A stretch of DNA of 64,000 bases from Psychrobacter maritimus. GTDB taxonomy: Bacteria; Pseudomonadota; Gammaproteobacteria; Pseudomonadales; Moraxellaceae. Below the pieces are notes generated by a model, which saw only the letters and a program-made list of their open reading frames with translations, was not told the DNA's origin and did no database searches. The DNA lies in assembly GCF_904846345.1 (NCBI RefSeq), contig NZ_CAJHAJ010000001.1, forward strand, positions 1-64,000. The letters run 5' to 3'. Below, piece after piece: positions 8,647 through 19,910 of the stretch (position 1 is its first letter; each line of letters starts with the position of its first letter). The translations under genes were made by a program, and so were the position numbers.

Positions 8647-9327
8647 CTATAAATCCATACCTACACCATTGAGCTCGAGCCATTTCACCTTGTCTTTATA
8701 ATCTGGCATAATCTTCTCAATATCACGCCAAAAGGCATTAGAGTGGTCGAAGTGAATTAAATGTACTAGCTCATGCAATACGATATAGTGTAGAACCTCC
8801 ATAGGTGCCATAGCACATTTCCAATGTAAGTTAATATTGCCTTTGCTACTACACGAGCCCCAACGGTTTTTTAATTCTAATACACGTACTGAGTTGGCGT
8901 TAACACCTAGTTTTTTTTCATACAGTTCAACAATAGGTACTACTTTGTCTATCAGCTTTGATTTATAAAAGCTTTTGAATAAGTCTGGTGCAATATTTAA
9001 TTGGTTTTTATTTAACCAAAATCTACCTTGATACAGTTTTAGGCCGTCTGTTTCATTGTCTGTTAGTTTTAAACGATAGTTACGCCCAAAGTAAATAAAT
9101 GATTGCCCGCTGATAAAATCTCTATCAACGTGACGTTCATTTGTCCGTCTCCATTCAGCAAGGTTTCGATGAATGCTATATTCATATTTTTCAATTAGCT
9201 CATATATTTGTTGGTCTGATAAGTCTTTAGGCACACGAGCAGATACACTGCCATCTCGTTCTACGAAAATACTAGCAGTCTTACGTTTACTTTTGACTAT
9301 CTCAATATGAATGCCATTTAAAATCAT
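8647..9327 (-). CDS. YgjP-like M48-type metallopeptidase linked to type I restriction
   Basis: A 226-residue zinc metallopeptidase of the YgjP/DUF45 type. It has the catalytic HExxH in VLHELVHLIHFDHSNAFW, where the two histidines bind zinc, the glutamate is catalytic, and a third His (FDH) probably completes the site. The conserved segment LKNRWGSCSSKGNINLHWKCAMAP just before it is typical. It lies 10 bases after hsdR, so it is the last gene of the hsdM-hsdS-hsdR operon. Such peptidases are often found beside type I restriction loci, where the job is unknown; processing or turnover of a restriction subunit is an inference. Full length, no signal peptide, cytoplasmic. Confidence 0.85.
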   Translation of the reverse strand: MILNGIHIEIVKSKRKTASIFVERDGSVSARVPKDLSDQQIYELIEKYEYSIHRNLAEWRRTNERHVDRDFISGQSFIYFGRNYRLKLTDNETDGLKLYQGRFWLNKNQLNIAPDLFKSFYKSKLIDKVVPIVELYEKKLGVNANSVRVLELKNRWGSCSSKGNINLHWKCAMAPMEVLHYIVLHELVHLIHFDHSNAFWRDIEKIMPDYKDKVKWLELNGVGMDL

Positions 9328-9337
9328 ATCTACACGA

Positions 9338-12300
9338 TCAACCTACGATGTAATGGTGACGTTTTTTAGCTAATTTCATTAAATCTTCAGTGATTTGAAC
9401 TTCCTTATCATCAAACTCATCTATGTCTGAAATAATCAGTGCTTTTGTAATATCGCCTTTAAGGTTTCTCTGTTCGCTAAATTTCATTTCCCAAAAATGA
9501 GGAATATTGATAGCATCAACAATAAGCTGGTAAACCTCGTTAACCAGATCTACCAATAACGTTTGTTTATCTTCAGGCACATCGTCAGTGAAAACCAAGT
9601 CCGCCATTATGTCATAGAAAACCTGTCCATTTTCATCTAAACCATCTAACGTCTGCCTCTCACCGTCTTTCATATCTTCACGTAACAAAGACAACTGAAC
9701 TAATAACTGTTCCCAATTATCTTGATACCTTTTCATAATTTCATTCAAGCGTTTATCAAATGTTTTATAACGTGCTGGATCATAATCCACGTTAATTTTA
9801 ATATGTCGCCTGGTAGCATGTACCATTTCAGAAGCTTTAGCTTTATCAGAAGAACCAGATCTGCCTAAAGTACTTAAGAACTTATCTGATAGTAAGTCCA
9901 CTGGTTGCGAGGTCTTAACTACACCTTTACTCTTAACGTATTCGTCAATAATGGCTCTGACTTTTGGTCTAGCATATTGGATATCCATTGTTTCATCTTT
10001 ATAACGCTCTTTTACACACGTTGCCAAATAACCTAAACGTTTTGCTGGTATTTGATAAAGCTTTGCAACTGCTGTGGTACAAAGCAAATCATAGCTATCG
10101 TAAAAATCTGCTAAGCCTACGTTGAGTTCAGCTCTAAAGGGTATGCTTAAAGTTAGGTCAATACACTCCTCTAAAGTATCGTTGTCGGCTTGCTGATCAT
10201 TGATACGCTGATTGATAAAGTCTTCAAAGTTATCAACACCATTATCGGTAAAGAGTTGAACTAGACGCTTATAACGTGACTCAAGGACAGGTATTTCTTC
10301 ATTAATGTTTTTAATAGTATCAAATATCTGTTTGACGTCTTCTTCTTCCTCGCTACCCCAAATACTCAAAGCTTCTTTGAGGTTATTCAATATACCGTAG
10401 TAATCTACTAATATGCCCTTAGACTTCCCTTTTTTAGTTCGGTTAATACGCGCAATGGCTTGTAGAAGGTCATGTTCGCGTAAAGACTTATCAAGGTACA
10501 TTACTTGCGCTATGGGTGCGTCAAAGCCTGTTAAAAGCTTGTCACACACGCATAAAAATGCAACACCTGAATTTTCTTTGTCATTTTTCTCGTTAGTAAA
10601 ATCAAAGCCTGCTTTAAAGTTTTTAATTGCATCCATTCTTTTCGCTTTTTGTCTTGCTTGAGTGATAAACACATCTTCATTATTATCACTTTGAGTCACG
10701 ATACTAGCGACCTTTAAAAACTCAAGTTTCTTGATTAACTCACTATCAGGTGTCTCTTTAGCTTGCTCCAGCTCGATACGCTTATTGATTGCTTCGATAA
10801 TATATTTTTCATATCGTACAGCAGCTAAGATGGAGTTAGCAACTACCATCGCTTTAAAGCCATTTGGTAAGATATTATCAATATAATGATTGACCATATC
10901 TTCCGCATTTTTACGAATTCTATCCTTATTGTCTAAATAAGCTTGCATTGTGCCATAGCGTTTTTGTATAGCATCTTTCTTTTCAGTAGATTCGTTAGCG
11001 AACTCATCTTCAAATTTTTGATTCAACTCATCTGTATTAAATATGCAGTCTTCACTAGTCTTACTTATATAGACCAGATCAAGCGTCGCTCTATCTGCTA
11101 CTGCTTCACGGATTTTATAGGTATCGATAAACTCATTCGAGTTACCGAAGCGTTGGTATGTCAGTTTTTTGTGGCGCTCTGTTAATAAAGGCGTGCCTGT
11201 AAAAGCAATTTTTACTGCATTTGGAAAGGCGTTAAAGACGTTGTCACTCATATCGCCATTGTGGGTACGATGCGCCTCATCTATCAGAAGTACAATCCTA
11301 TCAGAGTCATTGACGACACCAAATGAATCAAATGACCTCATCTCCAAACTATCAGCATCTTCTTTATTCGATTGCAATGATTTAGCATGCTTGATTTCTA
11401 TTTCATCGCCAAACTTATGAACCATAACCATATATACAGATGAGTCATTACCACTTAATTTTTCAAACACCTCTTTACGTGATTTAACTATATTTTTATG
11501 GTTAAAGTAGCCTGAAACTTTAGTAGTATCTGAAAGCTGTTTTTGTAAATCAACTCTATCCACCATTAAGATGACCTTATAGTCTTTAAGGTCTGGTAGT
11601 GATTTTATTTTGCGAATAAAAAATGCCATGGTAAGTGACTTGCCACTTCCTTGAGTGTGCCAGACAACACCTGAACGGCTATCGCCAGTATTATTACGGA
11701 TACGTTCGATAATCTTACCAGCAGCACGATACTGCTGATAACGACTGACTATTTTGGCACTAGTGTTTTCATCCTCTAAAAATATAGAAAAGTGCTGTAA
11801 TACATCAATTAAGATCTCATGATTCAATAAACCTTGAATAGCTACGTTTTGACGAACTTCAGGTGTTTTACGTAAGGATCTTAATGTCTTACCACTTGAT
11901 TGAAATGTTTGCTTTTCTTCATCAGAGTATTGCTTGATATCAAAGGTCTTATACGATTCAGGAAAAACATCCTTCCAGTTGTAATAATATTCATAATTGC
12001 CTGAAATCGTGCCAAATCTTGCTTCTTCGCCATGTGTCACGATAGACAGTAAGTTATAGTGAAATAGCCGTTCCTCCCCTTCAGTTAAGGTTGGATCTTC
12101 ACCGTTACGCTGATTTTCATAACGCTTGATCTGGTCAATACCAGCAGACAAAGGGCTTGCCACATCAACCGCTTTACACTCAACCACAATCAAAGGTAAA
12201 CCATTCACAAATAGCACGATATCTGGAATGATTTGTTTGCGAACGTTTAGTGGTGTATCAATTTGGAACTGGTTAACAGCAATAAATGAGTTGGCTTGCC

Positions 12301-12694
12301 AGTTATCAAAATCAATAAGCTTAACAGTAACGTTTTTTTGTCCTGTTAGCTCATTTCTATCTACTTGATCGCCTATTAACAGCTGATTAAAAACGGCTTT
12401 ATTTGCTTCGTATAGGGATTGATTACCTTTTTCAGTAGCGGTGATATTGCCGTACAATTCTTCAAGTTGTTCATCCGTAAGCCACGACTGACCATCGATC
12501 TGATTAATAGCATTGACGGCCTGTTTAAAGGTATCTTTTAAAGTGACCTGCTTATAGTCTGTTCGTAGACTAGTAGCAACGTTGGTTTTACCACCTGTTG
12601 ATTGAATGGCTTTTTGATCAATAACTTGCCAACCAATTTGCGCCAATCTATTTAAAAATGGCTTTTCGACCAGTTGATATTCCTTCTCACTCAT
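9338..12694 (-). CDS. hsdR: Type I restriction enzyme R subunit (HsdR)
   Basis: The motor and nuclease subunit of a type I restriction-modification complex, which translocates unmethylated foreign DNA and cuts it. Visible in order: a PD-(D/E)xK nuclease site near residues 160-180 (IPDIVLFVNGLPLIVVECKAVD), Walker A in TQGSGKS near 345, a DEAH-type Walker B in VLLIDEAHRTH near 470, AFTGTPLL as motif III, and the second helicase lobe with LLTGFDAPIAQVMYLDKSLREHDLLQAIARINRT. The C-terminal 300 residues would contact the HsdM-HsdS core. 1118 residues is normal. It begins 32 bases after hsdS and is followed by the YgjP-type peptidase. All motifs are intact, so the enzyme should be active. Confidence 0.96.
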   Translation of the reverse strand: MSEKEYQLVEKPFLNRLAQIGWQVIDQKAIQSTGGKTNVATSLRTDYKQVTLKDTFKQAVNAINQIDGQSWLTDEQLEELYGNITATEKGNQSLYEANKAVFNQLLIGDQVDRNELTGQKNVTVKLIDFDNWQANSFIAVNQFQIDTPLNVRKQIIPDIVLFVNGLPLIVVECKAVDVASPLSAGIDQIKRYENQRNGEDPTLTEGEERLFHYNLLSIVTHGEEARFGTISGNYEYYYNWKDVFPESYKTFDIKQYSDEEKQTFQSSGKTLRSLRKTPEVRQNVAIQGLLNHEILIDVLQHFSIFLEDENTSAKIVSRYQQYRAAGKIIERIRNNTGDSRSGVVWHTQGSGKSLTMAFFIRKIKSLPDLKDYKVILMVDRVDLQKQLSDTTKVSGYFNHKNIVKSRKEVFEKLSGNDSSVYMVMVHKFGDEIEIKHAKSLQSNKEDADSLEMRSFDSFGVVNDSDRIVLLIDEAHRTHNGDMSDNVFNAFPNAVKIAFTGTPLLTERHKKLTYQRFGNSNEFIDTYKIREAVADRATLDLVYISKTSEDCIFNTDELNQKFEDEFANESTEKKDAIQKRYGTMQAYLDNKDRIRKNAEDMVNHYIDNILPNGFKAMVVANSILAAVRYEKYIIEAINKRIELEQAKETPDSELIKKLEFLKVASIVTQSDNNEDVFITQARQKAKRMDAIKNFKAGFDFTNEKNDKENSGVAFLCVCDKLLTGFDAPIAQVMYLDKSLREHDLLQAIARINRTKKGKSKGILVDYYGILNNLKEALSIWGSEEEEDVKQIFDTIKNINEEIPVLESRYKRLVQLFTDNGVDNFEDFINQRINDQQADNDTLEECIDLTLSIPFRAELNVGLADFYDSYDLLCTTAVAKLYQIPAKRLGYLATCVKERYKDETMDIQYARPKVRAIIDEYVKSKGVVKTSQPVDLLSDKFLSTLGRSGSSDKAKASEMVHATRRHIKINVDYDPARYKTFDKRLNEIMKRYQDNWEQLLVQLSLLREDMKDGERQTLDGLDENGQVFYDIMADLVFTDDVPEDKQTLLVDLVNEVYQLIVDAINIPHFWEMKFSEQRNLKGDITKALIISDIDEFDDKEVQITEDLMKLAKKRHHYIVG

Positions 12695-12726
12695 TGCGAT
12701 ACCTTGTTTTTATTCATTAGTTGTTA

Positions 12727-14049
12727 TCACGACACATCATCAGTTTGTACTTCAACCTTACCTGTTAGCAGGTCTTGCATCAATCCTGCTTTGATTTGTT
12801 GATACTTTTTAAGGGTGTCTTGTTCGGTTTGGATTTTCCTATCCATAGCAATCATTCTGTTAACGATAGATTCTTGTTCTACTAAAGTAACTGGAAATAA
12901 CATATAAATAGCATTAACATTTTTTACAGTAATTTGTGGTTGAGCACTGCCTGACAATACTCTTTCTAACTGTTTGCTAAAAACATGCGACAAAAGAAAA
13001 GCTTTAATAAATTGATTGGCTATCTTCTCACTAACTTTATTGCGCAAAATTAACATACCAGAGTTAATTCTAATATGCTCATAAGTGACACTATCATCAT
13101 ACATGGCAATGTTGCCCACTGTACCTCTAGTGGTAATAATAATGTCACCTCTATCTAATTTACCATTACCCATTAAATTATCACGCTCATGTGAGATGAA
13201 AATATTTTTATTAAATGCAAAACCACTTTTTGTTACGTTCTTAGCACTTAGAAATAAGCAGTGACCTTCAGAATGGAGCTGACTTTGATTTGGGTAGGCG
13301 TGACCACGGTCACCATCAATAGGTATAACAAAATCCTCGAATTTACTTAACTCCCAATCTTTAGGAATCCATCCTAATTCACTTTCCTTATATAAATCTG
13401 GTCGCTCTTCATAACTTAGTCTTAGCTTACCTGTATTTACATCTATACCGCGAGTAAATAGATCAGTCATCATGCCTTGTTTGATGGCTTGGTATTTTTT
13501 GATTGCTTGCTCAGTTTGACTAATTACCGTATCGCAAGTGGATAATATTTTAGCTATTTTTTTTTGATTAATAATTGATAATGGGTAGGTTAATTCTATT
13601 TTCAATAATTTCTTTTGTTGAATACCTATAACCGTAGAGCCTGTTGCATTCTTATAAAGTTCTTTTTGGAAGTTATCAAAAGAGAATAAATAAAAAGCAT
13701 AGTCATTCAAAATTTTGTTTTGATTAAGCTTAATTAGAACAGTTCTCTGACTTAAAATATATTTTTTATCGTCAGGTATTTGGGCAACGTTCCCTAAAGG
13801 GGCTTCCATTGTTAATAATATATCACCTTGGGCACAGGAACCCTTATTCATCCATTTACTATATAAAGCTTCACTTGCGTAATAGCACTCTTTACTAAAG
13901 TCTATTTTTCCTTGAGTTACATTATTAGCAGACAGTGCTCTAATGTCTCCACCGCCCCATTCCATACCTAGCTTTAAAGGTGTTTTACCTCTAAAGTCTA
14001 TAATTTTATCAATAGCATCACTTAAAGGACGGGTGGCTAAATCATTCAT
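12727..14049 (-). CDS. hsdS: Type I restriction enzyme S subunit (HsdS)
   Basis: The DNA-specificity subunit. It has two target-recognition domains, each followed by a helical conserved region. The internal repeat is visible as [20 protein letters not shown] near residue 190 and [21 protein letters not shown] at the C-terminus. The second half begins with [15 protein letters not shown], a typical TRD start. At 440 residues it is full length. The gene overlaps the end of hsdM by 8 bases, pointing to translational coupling. The recognition site cannot be read from sequence alone. Confidence 0.95.
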   Translation of the reverse strand: MNDLATRPLSDAIDKIIDFRGKTPLKLGMEWGGGDIRALSANNVTQGKIDFSKECYYASEALYSKWMNKGSCAQGDILLTMEAPLGNVAQIPDDKKYILSQRTVLIKLNQNKILNDYAFYLFSFDNFQKELYKNATGSTVIGIQQKKLLKIELTYPLSIINQKKIAKILSTCDTVISQTEQAIKKYQAIKQGMMTDLFTRGIDVNTGKLRLSYEERPDLYKESELGWIPKDWELSKFEDFVIPIDGDRGHAYPNQSQLHSEGHCLFLSAKNVTKSGFAFNKNIFISHERDNLMGNGKLDRGDIIITTRGTVGNIAMYDDSVTYEHIRINSGMLILRNKVSEKIANQFIKAFLLSHVFSKQLERVLSGSAQPQITVKNVNAIYMLFPVTLVEQESIVNRMIAMDRKIQTEQDTLKKYQQIKAGLMQDLLTGKVEVQTDDVS

Positions 14050-16672
14050 AACCCAACTCCTGCAAGAAGCTATCTAGTTGTTGGCTAGCTTGTTCACGGT
14101 TGGCCACTATATTTGTCAATGTGGTTTCGTACTTCACATATACCTGCTCAAGCTCTTTAGTTAATGCTCTTTCATATCGATGCACATAATCCATTACCGT
14201 ATTATGTAAAGTTGCCTTCCAACGCACTAAAATTAAAACCTTAGCCTCATCATCACTTATACTCCGTCTAGCTTCAGCGACTTTATTATCACGCTGGTCT
14301 TCAATCTCTTTAATCGTCGCTTTACGTAACTTTAGCTCATCTGTCAAAGCAGTATGCCCTGCTATCTTACCTTCAATCGTTACCTTTTGCTCTTCAACAC
14401 GACTAAGCTGTTTTTCTTGATTGACAAGTTGGTTTTGTAGGTCGTTTATCACCTTATTAATATCTTCCTTATAAGAGTCATCAGCCTTTAACTCTTTAGT
14501 TAATGCTTTTATCCTAGCATTTGTTGCTTTGATCTCTTTCTTAACTTCACGTATCTTGGCATTGTGCGCTTTAATAGTGTCTTTAAACTCTTTAATAACT
14601 GCTTTAGGGTAGACCTGCTGAGCGTCGTCGTCTACATCACTATCGTCATCAGTGTCAGCTTCGTCGTCAGCTTCTTCCACCTCTGCAAATAAAGCTTCTA
14701 ACTCATCCTTGCGGGCTTGGTTCTCAGCCAGTTCGATAAGCACTTCTGGGAACTGTGACTGCAAAATATCATCTGCTGGTATAAGCTGCGCATTCCAACC
14801 ACTAGAAGCAACTGACTTTAAATCTGTCTTTAAGCTATTCCAATAACCAGCAAATGCACCTCGGCTCTTATGAATATCTAAAATACCTAATTCACTTAAA
14901 TCTTTAGATAGACTTGATGCAAAGCTCCGATACAACTCAAAAACATTCTGTTCGACAGGTAAAGCTTCAAGCTTCTCCAAGTTTTTTTGCCACCACACAT
15001 CTACACTATCTTTATAAGCTGTTTGCTTACCGATTACATCAGCATGAGCCTCAATAGTCGTTTTAATATCTTGTTTAGCAGTAGCATTAAAAATCAGATA
15101 TCTCTCTTTTGAGTCACTAAATATATCCTTGCGTAGGTTTGGGTAATTGTTCCAATAATGTTCTAGATCATCTACCTCTACTATGGGTATGCCACCATAT
15201 AAATGTGCTGTCACATCGTTTGGCTGTGTTGGTGCACTATTATCAACGTAGCGACGGATGTTGAAGTTGTGGTCTTCTTCAGCAAGCTCTTCTTTGCTTA
15301 CCATTTTGGCATAAGCTGGCATGTCTATCTTTTTACGATAGGCATAACTGATTTTGGCAATGTCTTCGGGTCTAAGCTTATTCTGGTTTTTACCTTCTTG
15401 ATATTCTGCATCAGCATTAATGAAGAACACACCGTCACGTGTATCTGCACCTGCCTTATTTATAATCAAAATACTTGCTGGTATGCCAGTACCGTAGAAC
15501 AAACCTGCTGGTAAACCGACCACGGCTTCTAAGTAGCCTTTATCGACTAGCCATTCACGCATACTCTTTTCTTCACCTCCACGGAATAATACACCGTGAG
15601 GCATAACTACTGCCATACGCCCATCTGATTTCAAAACGCTGATCATGTGCTGTACAAACATAAAGTCGGCTTTTTTCTTTTCTGGCATTTTGAAATGAAA
15701 GCGCTCTTTATGGTTGAAATCAGCATATTTGTAATTGCTAGAAAATGGTGGGTTAGCAATGACAATATCAAAACGTCTTAACTCATTAGCTTTATTAGGG
15801 TCAAAATGAGCAGGTTCGGTCAGGGTGTCTCCTTGCTTTATATCTGAGTCATAAATGTTATGAAACAGCATGTTCATACGACACAAAGACCATGTTGTAC
15901 CATTCTCTTCTTGACCAAAAAAACTTAATGGGCTGGCATCACCATAACGTGCTTCAACATAGTTTTTTGACTCAATTAACATACCGCCAGACCCAACAGT
16001 AGGGTCATATACATCAGCAGTTCTAGATGGCTCTAATAGCTCAACCATAAGCCGAACCACTTCGTTTGGTGTATAGAATTCACCACCTTTTTTACCAGCA
16101 CTGTCTGCAAAATATTTAATAAGGTATTCGTAAGCAGCTCCTAATAAATCAGGAAACTCAAACGCATCATCTGTTAGTTTTAGTCTGTTAAAATGAACAA
16201 TAAAGTCCATCAGCTTAGCATCACTAATCGTCTTTTTATTTTTACCAATGGTCTTGTTAAAGTCGACATTGGTTAATACACCTGATAGCTTTTTACTATT
16301 GGCTTCCTCTAACGCTTCAAGCGCAATATTAAGCTTATCTCCAATATTCTTTTTAAGGTGCAAAATACCATCTTGCACGACCTGACCATCATCAGTGGTA
16401 CGTTGATAGTTCCACCTAGCCAATTCAGGTACAAAGTATTCATAGCTATGCGTTTTGAGCAGTTTTTCAATTTTTTCTTCAGCAATTCCTTCAGCCACAT
16501 AGTCTGCTGTAATTCTATTTACATCGGCTTCGAACTTATCATTAATACGCTTAATAAAGAGTAGCGCAAAAATATACTCTTTAAACTCTGACGCATCCAT
16601 GTTGCCACGTAAGATATCACACGCTTGCATTAAGAAGCTTTCAAGCTGTGGTAGGGTTATTTTATCTGACAA
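14042..16672 (-). CDS. hsdM: Type I restriction enzyme M subunit (HsdM) with long C-terminal extension
   Basis: An N6-adenine DNA methyltransferase of a type I system. It has the helical N-terminal HsdM domain (about 1-150), the SAM-binding motif [11 protein letters not shown] and the catalytic NPPF in [16 protein letters not shown] normal HsdM is about 500-530 residues; this one has 876. The extra 350 residues include an acidic stretch near 660-680 ([15 protein letters not shown]) and a long charged coiled coil rich in Lys/Glu (about 680-800). Longer HsdM proteins of this kind exist, but the role of the extension is unknown; holding HsdR or DNA is a guess. First gene of the hsdM-hsdS-hsdR-peptidase operon. 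Confidence 0.95.
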   Translation of the reverse strand: MSDKITLPQLESFLMQACDILRGNMDASEFKEYIFALLFIKRINDKFEADVNRITADYVAEGIAEEKIEKLLKTHSYEYFVPELARWNYQRTTDDGQVVQDGILHLKKNIGDKLNIALEALEEANSKKLSGVLTNVDFNKTIGKNKKTISDAKLMDFIVHFNRLKLTDDAFEFPDLLGAAYEYLIKYFADSAGKKGGEFYTPNEVVRLMVELLEPSRTADVYDPTVGSGGMLIESKNYVEARYGDASPLSFFGQEENGTTWSLCRMNMLFHNIYDSDIKQGDTLTEPAHFDPNKANELRRFDIVIANPPFSSNYKYADFNHKERFHFKMPEKKKADFMFVQHMISVLKSDGRMAVVMPHGVLFRGGEEKSMREWLVDKGYLEAVVGLPAGLFYGTGIPASILIINKAGADTRDGVFFINADAEYQEGKNQNKLRPEDIAKISYAYRKKIDMPAYAKMVSKEELAEEDHNFNIRRYVDNSAPTQPNDVTAHLYGGIPIVEVDDLEHYWNNYPNLRKDIFSDSKERYLIFNATAKQDIKTTIEAHADVIGKQTAYKDSVDVWWQKNLEKLEALPVEQNVFELYRSFASSLSKDLSELGILDIHKSRGAFAGYWNSLKTDLKSVASSGWNAQLIPADDILQSQFPEVLIELAENQARKDELEALFAEVEEADDEADTDDDSDVDDDAQQVYPKAVIKEFKDTIKAHNAKIREVKKEIKATNARIKALTKELKADDSYKEDINKVINDLQNQLVNQEKQLSRVEEQKVTIEGKIAGHTALTDELKLRKATIKEIEDQRDNKVAEARRSISDDEAKVLILVRWKATLHNTVMDYVHRYERALTKELEQVYVKYETTLTNIVANREQASQQLDSFLQELGYE

Positions 16673-16769
16673 TTTTATGACTCCGTAAAAAGAATTTTTG
16701 CACTTTATATATAAGAGAGGTTACTGCTGTAATCAATATGAAATTAAAGGTGGTTCTAAGTAATTGGCT

Positions 16770-18614
16770 TTATTGAACGTCATATTCATCCAATCTTTTA
16801 TCATTAAACCGCCAATGATCAAGTGCTAAATCCATCAAGATATTTTGTCGTTTCTCAATAGACTCTATGCCCCACTCTTCAAAATAATAACCTGATTCAT
16901 TGCGATAACGATTTAAGCCAGTATCCTTACCAATAACGTACTCATTACTCAATAGCTTGGTCATCACACAGTTAGAGTTCAAGTACTGTTTTTGTTTTAG
17001 CTGGAACCAGTCACTTTTCATATCATTAAAGCTATTGATAGCTTGATTGATTTGGCTTTCTAGAAGTGTGGTATTACCCAAACGATAAACATACTCTTCA
17101 AATACTTCATTATCTGAAAAAGCTATACTGGCATCTTGATTGGATGGCGTCTGAGGTAAGATATGTTCGATTTGTAAATTTTGGACATCTTCATTATTTA
17201 AGGGCTTGAGTCCTGCTTTAAAGCACAACTGCGCATTCAAGCGACCTAATATATATCTCTCACGATATTGTGGGTTATAGCTATTATGATTGATTTTAGA
17301 AAAACTGTTTTTAAACTCACCTAGATATTTGCGCATAAACGGCGCAACATCGCTATTAACCAGATCATTGATTATATTTAGTTCACTTTGACCTCTTAGC
17401 TTAACAGCCCAATCTGTAAGTCGTCTTTCATAGTTTTTCGTTTGCATCTTGATTGTATTGGCGAAAAAGAAAAAGCTTTCAAGCTGTTTGCCTAGATAAT
17501 TTAGCACTTCATCACCACAACTAAGATCTAAAGCCATTAATACAATAAGATGCTGTCGAGAACGCTGTTTATTGATATATCCAATATTAACCATTGCTGG
17601 GAATTTTGCTTGCCCTTGGCTTGCTTTATCGTTATTAGTAGCTTGTACTAGAAAGCTATACCTTCTTGCAGACTTTGTCATTTCGGTCACTAGACCTAAC
17701 GGATTAGCCTCATAATCTAAGCGATTTTTACCTTCCTTGGATATAATCCAAGAATACAAGTCATCCTCTCGTATTATGCCATTATGATATCTTGCAACTA
17801 AGAAATAACGTAAGAAACGTAATGGATTATCCCCTTCATCACATTCCTCAAGGTAGCCCATTATCTCCTTCCACTTAGTCTTAATGGTACTAAATTGACT
17901 TGGAGAGGCTTTACTGAACATAAGATTTTTCACTAAATCCATCGCATTCAATCCAGCACCTCGCTGGTTAATTGTTTCAAAAATCTTGAGAGCGCTACCT
18001 AAGTTATCAGATTCAATAACTACTATATTGACGTTGGTCAAAAAATATTGAACATACTCTTCAAAAACTTCTATATTCTGGTTTATTAAGTTTTGTAGAT
18101 GCTCGTAAATGCGTTTATAGGCTTTTTCCATTTTATCAATAGAACTAGTGATATCACCATCGTACTTCTCTTTCTTGATAATAGTATCTAAATAACCATT
18201 ACTTTCATCATATTGCAGCTCAAGGCGAGGAAGTGTAGCTTTAGACTTAAGATCGTATTTATAAATCCAGCTCTTAATTAGGTTCAGTATTTCACTACTT
18301 TCATTTGTCAATTGACCATCTGATTCTAAGGTTTCTAATAAATCACGCATAGCACATAGGCTTAGCACGATAGTCGTCAACCGTTGTTGCCCATCAATAA
18401 CATCGTACTTACCATTATTCTCAATAATAATAATAGAGCCAATAAAGTAATTTTGTTGTTCACTGGAGTGAGCTTCAAACTCATCATCAATATCAACGAG
18501 AAACTGGTAGATGTGTTTATCTGCTTCCCATACATACTCACGCTGATAATCAGGTACTACGAAAAAATAATTTGAAAGATCAAGAACACTCAAGACGTCA
18601 GCGTCGATTTTCAT
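16770..18614 (-). CDS. DUF262/DUF1524 (GmrSD-like) type IV restriction protein
   Basis: A 614-residue single-chain protein with an N-terminal DUF262 (ParB-like NTPase) domain and a C-terminal DUF1524 HNH-type nuclease domain. Visible motifs: VPDYQREYVWEAD near 20-32, the DGQQR signature at 74-78 (YDVIDGQQRLTT) and IEHILPQTP in the HNH region. GmrSD enzymes use NTP and cut modified phage DNA such as glucosylated hydroxymethylcytosine; in this fused form both halves are in one chain. The gene lies about 100 bases upstream of hsdM on the same strand, so it may share its transcript. Target modification is not predictable. Some DUF262 proteins are regulators rather than nucleases, but the intact nuclease part favours restriction. 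Confidence 0.85.
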   Translation of the reverse strand: MKIDADVLSVLDLSNYFFVVPDYQREYVWEADKHIYQFLVDIDDEFEAHSSEQQNYFIGSIIIIENNGKYDVIDGQQRLTTIVLSLCAMRDLLETLESDGQLTNESSEILNLIKSWIYKYDLKSKATLPRLELQYDESNGYLDTIIKKEKYDGDITSSIDKMEKAYKRIYEHLQNLINQNIEVFEEYVQYFLTNVNIVVIESDNLGSALKIFETINQRGAGLNAMDLVKNLMFSKASPSQFSTIKTKWKEIMGYLEECDEGDNPLRFLRYFLVARYHNGIIREDDLYSWIISKEGKNRLDYEANPLGLVTEMTKSARRYSFLVQATNNDKASQGQAKFPAMVNIGYINKQRSRQHLIVLMALDLSCGDEVLNYLGKQLESFFFFANTIKMQTKNYERRLTDWAVKLRGQSELNIINDLVNSDVAPFMRKYLGEFKNSFSKINHNSYNPQYRERYILGRLNAQLCFKAGLKPLNNEDVQNLQIEHILPQTPSNQDASIAFSDNEVFEEYVYRLGNTTLLESQINQAINSFNDMKSDWFQLKQKQYLNSNCVMTKLLSNEYVIGKDTGLNRYRNESGYYFEEWGIESIEKRQNILMDLALDHWRFNDKRLDEYDVQ

Positions 18615-18719
18615 TACTCATCTCACCTTTAAAAATGGAAAAAATTATTCAAAATAATATATGTTAGCAGCATCTTAGTTTTTAACCTAATACATAGATG
18701 CTACTTCCTAATATCACAT

Positions 18720-19799
18720 CTAAACCTTCATATCACACAGGTAGCCTAATTCACCTAAGAAGCACCCCTTCATGCTCATTCTATCAAAACTATATACATG
18801 TGCATGAGGCGCTTCCCTACAGCGTCCTACTAGCGGCTGCTTTTGATCCGGCTTGCCATTAGCCAGCTCTATCAATCCTGAGCAAATTGAACAAGTTGCA
18901 GTAAACTCTGTAACTCTCGCTACATTCAGCTTATCTTTATCCCAATACATCTCAATATCCGCATTGACGACATTAATATTTGCAAAGAACATAGGTGCTT
19001 TAATAACACGATAATAAGGCAGTCTATATAACGGCACAAAGAAATATCGCCAGTTAAGATAAGCCAGAGGAATGAATGCCACAAAAATTATGGCTTGCCA
19101 AAGCTTAAAATCTGGCAAATCGTTTAGTAATAAAATGACGAGTAACGAAAATATAGCAATAAAGATATCTAATAAAAAACTTAGCATCAGCAAGATCATT
19201 AGCAAAACGCCTCGAAAGCTTAAGATCTTTAGCTCACCCTTATTGAAGAAAAGCCGAGTGAATAAAGATGGCTTAATCTCAGAAGCCGCTTTGCGCTCAT
19301 AGGTAATACTATTTAGATTCTCAGCATACTCGTCTTCTGTGTCTCCATCCGACTCCACACCAGTTGCTTTAAGTATTTGCTCGTGCTGTACTTCCCCTTC
19401 GTCAATAGCCTCGATATCCATCCATATTAATGCTTTGTTCTTTGGACCACCATCTGATGTTGAAGCAATTATTATTGGTCTATAGTTCAATTGCAAAAAT
19501 GCTTTTTTACAGTCTGGTTGCGAGTTGATAAATGCCTCTAAGTTTGCCTTTAACTTTGAGGTATTGACTGCATTTTTAGCAGTTTGGCTATCTACTTTAC
19601 TGTCCTCTATTTTCTTAGCTCTAGCATAAATTTGTTGCCTTGATAGCTTCTCGGGTTCAAAGCCAATTTGAGAATACTTAAACTGTTTGAGTTGTTCTTT
19701 AACGATAATTTTTAAGTATTCATCCCATAGCGTATTACGAGGATAGCTTAATAACTGACTATTTAACTCATTAAAGACATCTAAGTGTTTGTTTTCCAT
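18720..19799 (-). CDS. Membrane protein with C-terminal zinc-ribbon-like segment, unknown function
   Basis: I do not recognise this 359-residue protein. The N-terminal 190 residues are soluble and charged. Two or three membrane segments follow at about 200-260 (ILSFRGVLLMILLMLSFLLDIFIAIFSLLVILLL and LWQAIIFVAFIPLAYLNW). The tail has TCSICSGLIEL followed by GRCREAPHAHVYSFD, so a CxxC...C...H zinc site is likely on a soluble C-terminal domain. It is about 100 bases upstream of the GmrSD-like gene on the same strand and divergent from a CoiA-like nuclease gene. Position in a defence block suggests, but does not show, a membrane-associated defence or sensor role. Confidence 0.6.
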   Translation of the reverse strand: MENKHLDVFNELNSQLLSYPRNTLWDEYLKIIVKEQLKQFKYSQIGFEPEKLSRQQIYARAKKIEDSKVDSQTAKNAVNTSKLKANLEAFINSQPDCKKAFLQLNYRPIIIASTSDGGPKNKALIWMDIEAIDEGEVQHEQILKATGVESDGDTEDEYAENLNSITYERKAASEIKPSLFTRLFFNKGELKILSFRGVLLMILLMLSFLLDIFIAIFSLLVILLLNDLPDFKLWQAIIFVAFIPLAYLNWRYFFVPLYRLPYYRVIKAPMFFANINVVNADIEMYWDKDKLNVARVTEFTATCSICSGLIELANGKPDQKQPLVGRCREAPHAHVYSFDRMSMKGCFLGELGYLCDMKV

Positions 19800-19910
19800 A
19801 GCATTGCACCGGTTAAACTCCTATTGATATCCCAATAGCAGTCTGTTTTGATAGTCAAATTTTTCTCATAATTACCTCACTCCTAACCAACTAACAAGAG
19901 GATGGTAACT

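Noticed and set aside
15203..15514. Plus-strand frame inside hsdM
   Set aside because: Shadow of the hsdM coding strand, Cys-rich composition and no start signal.
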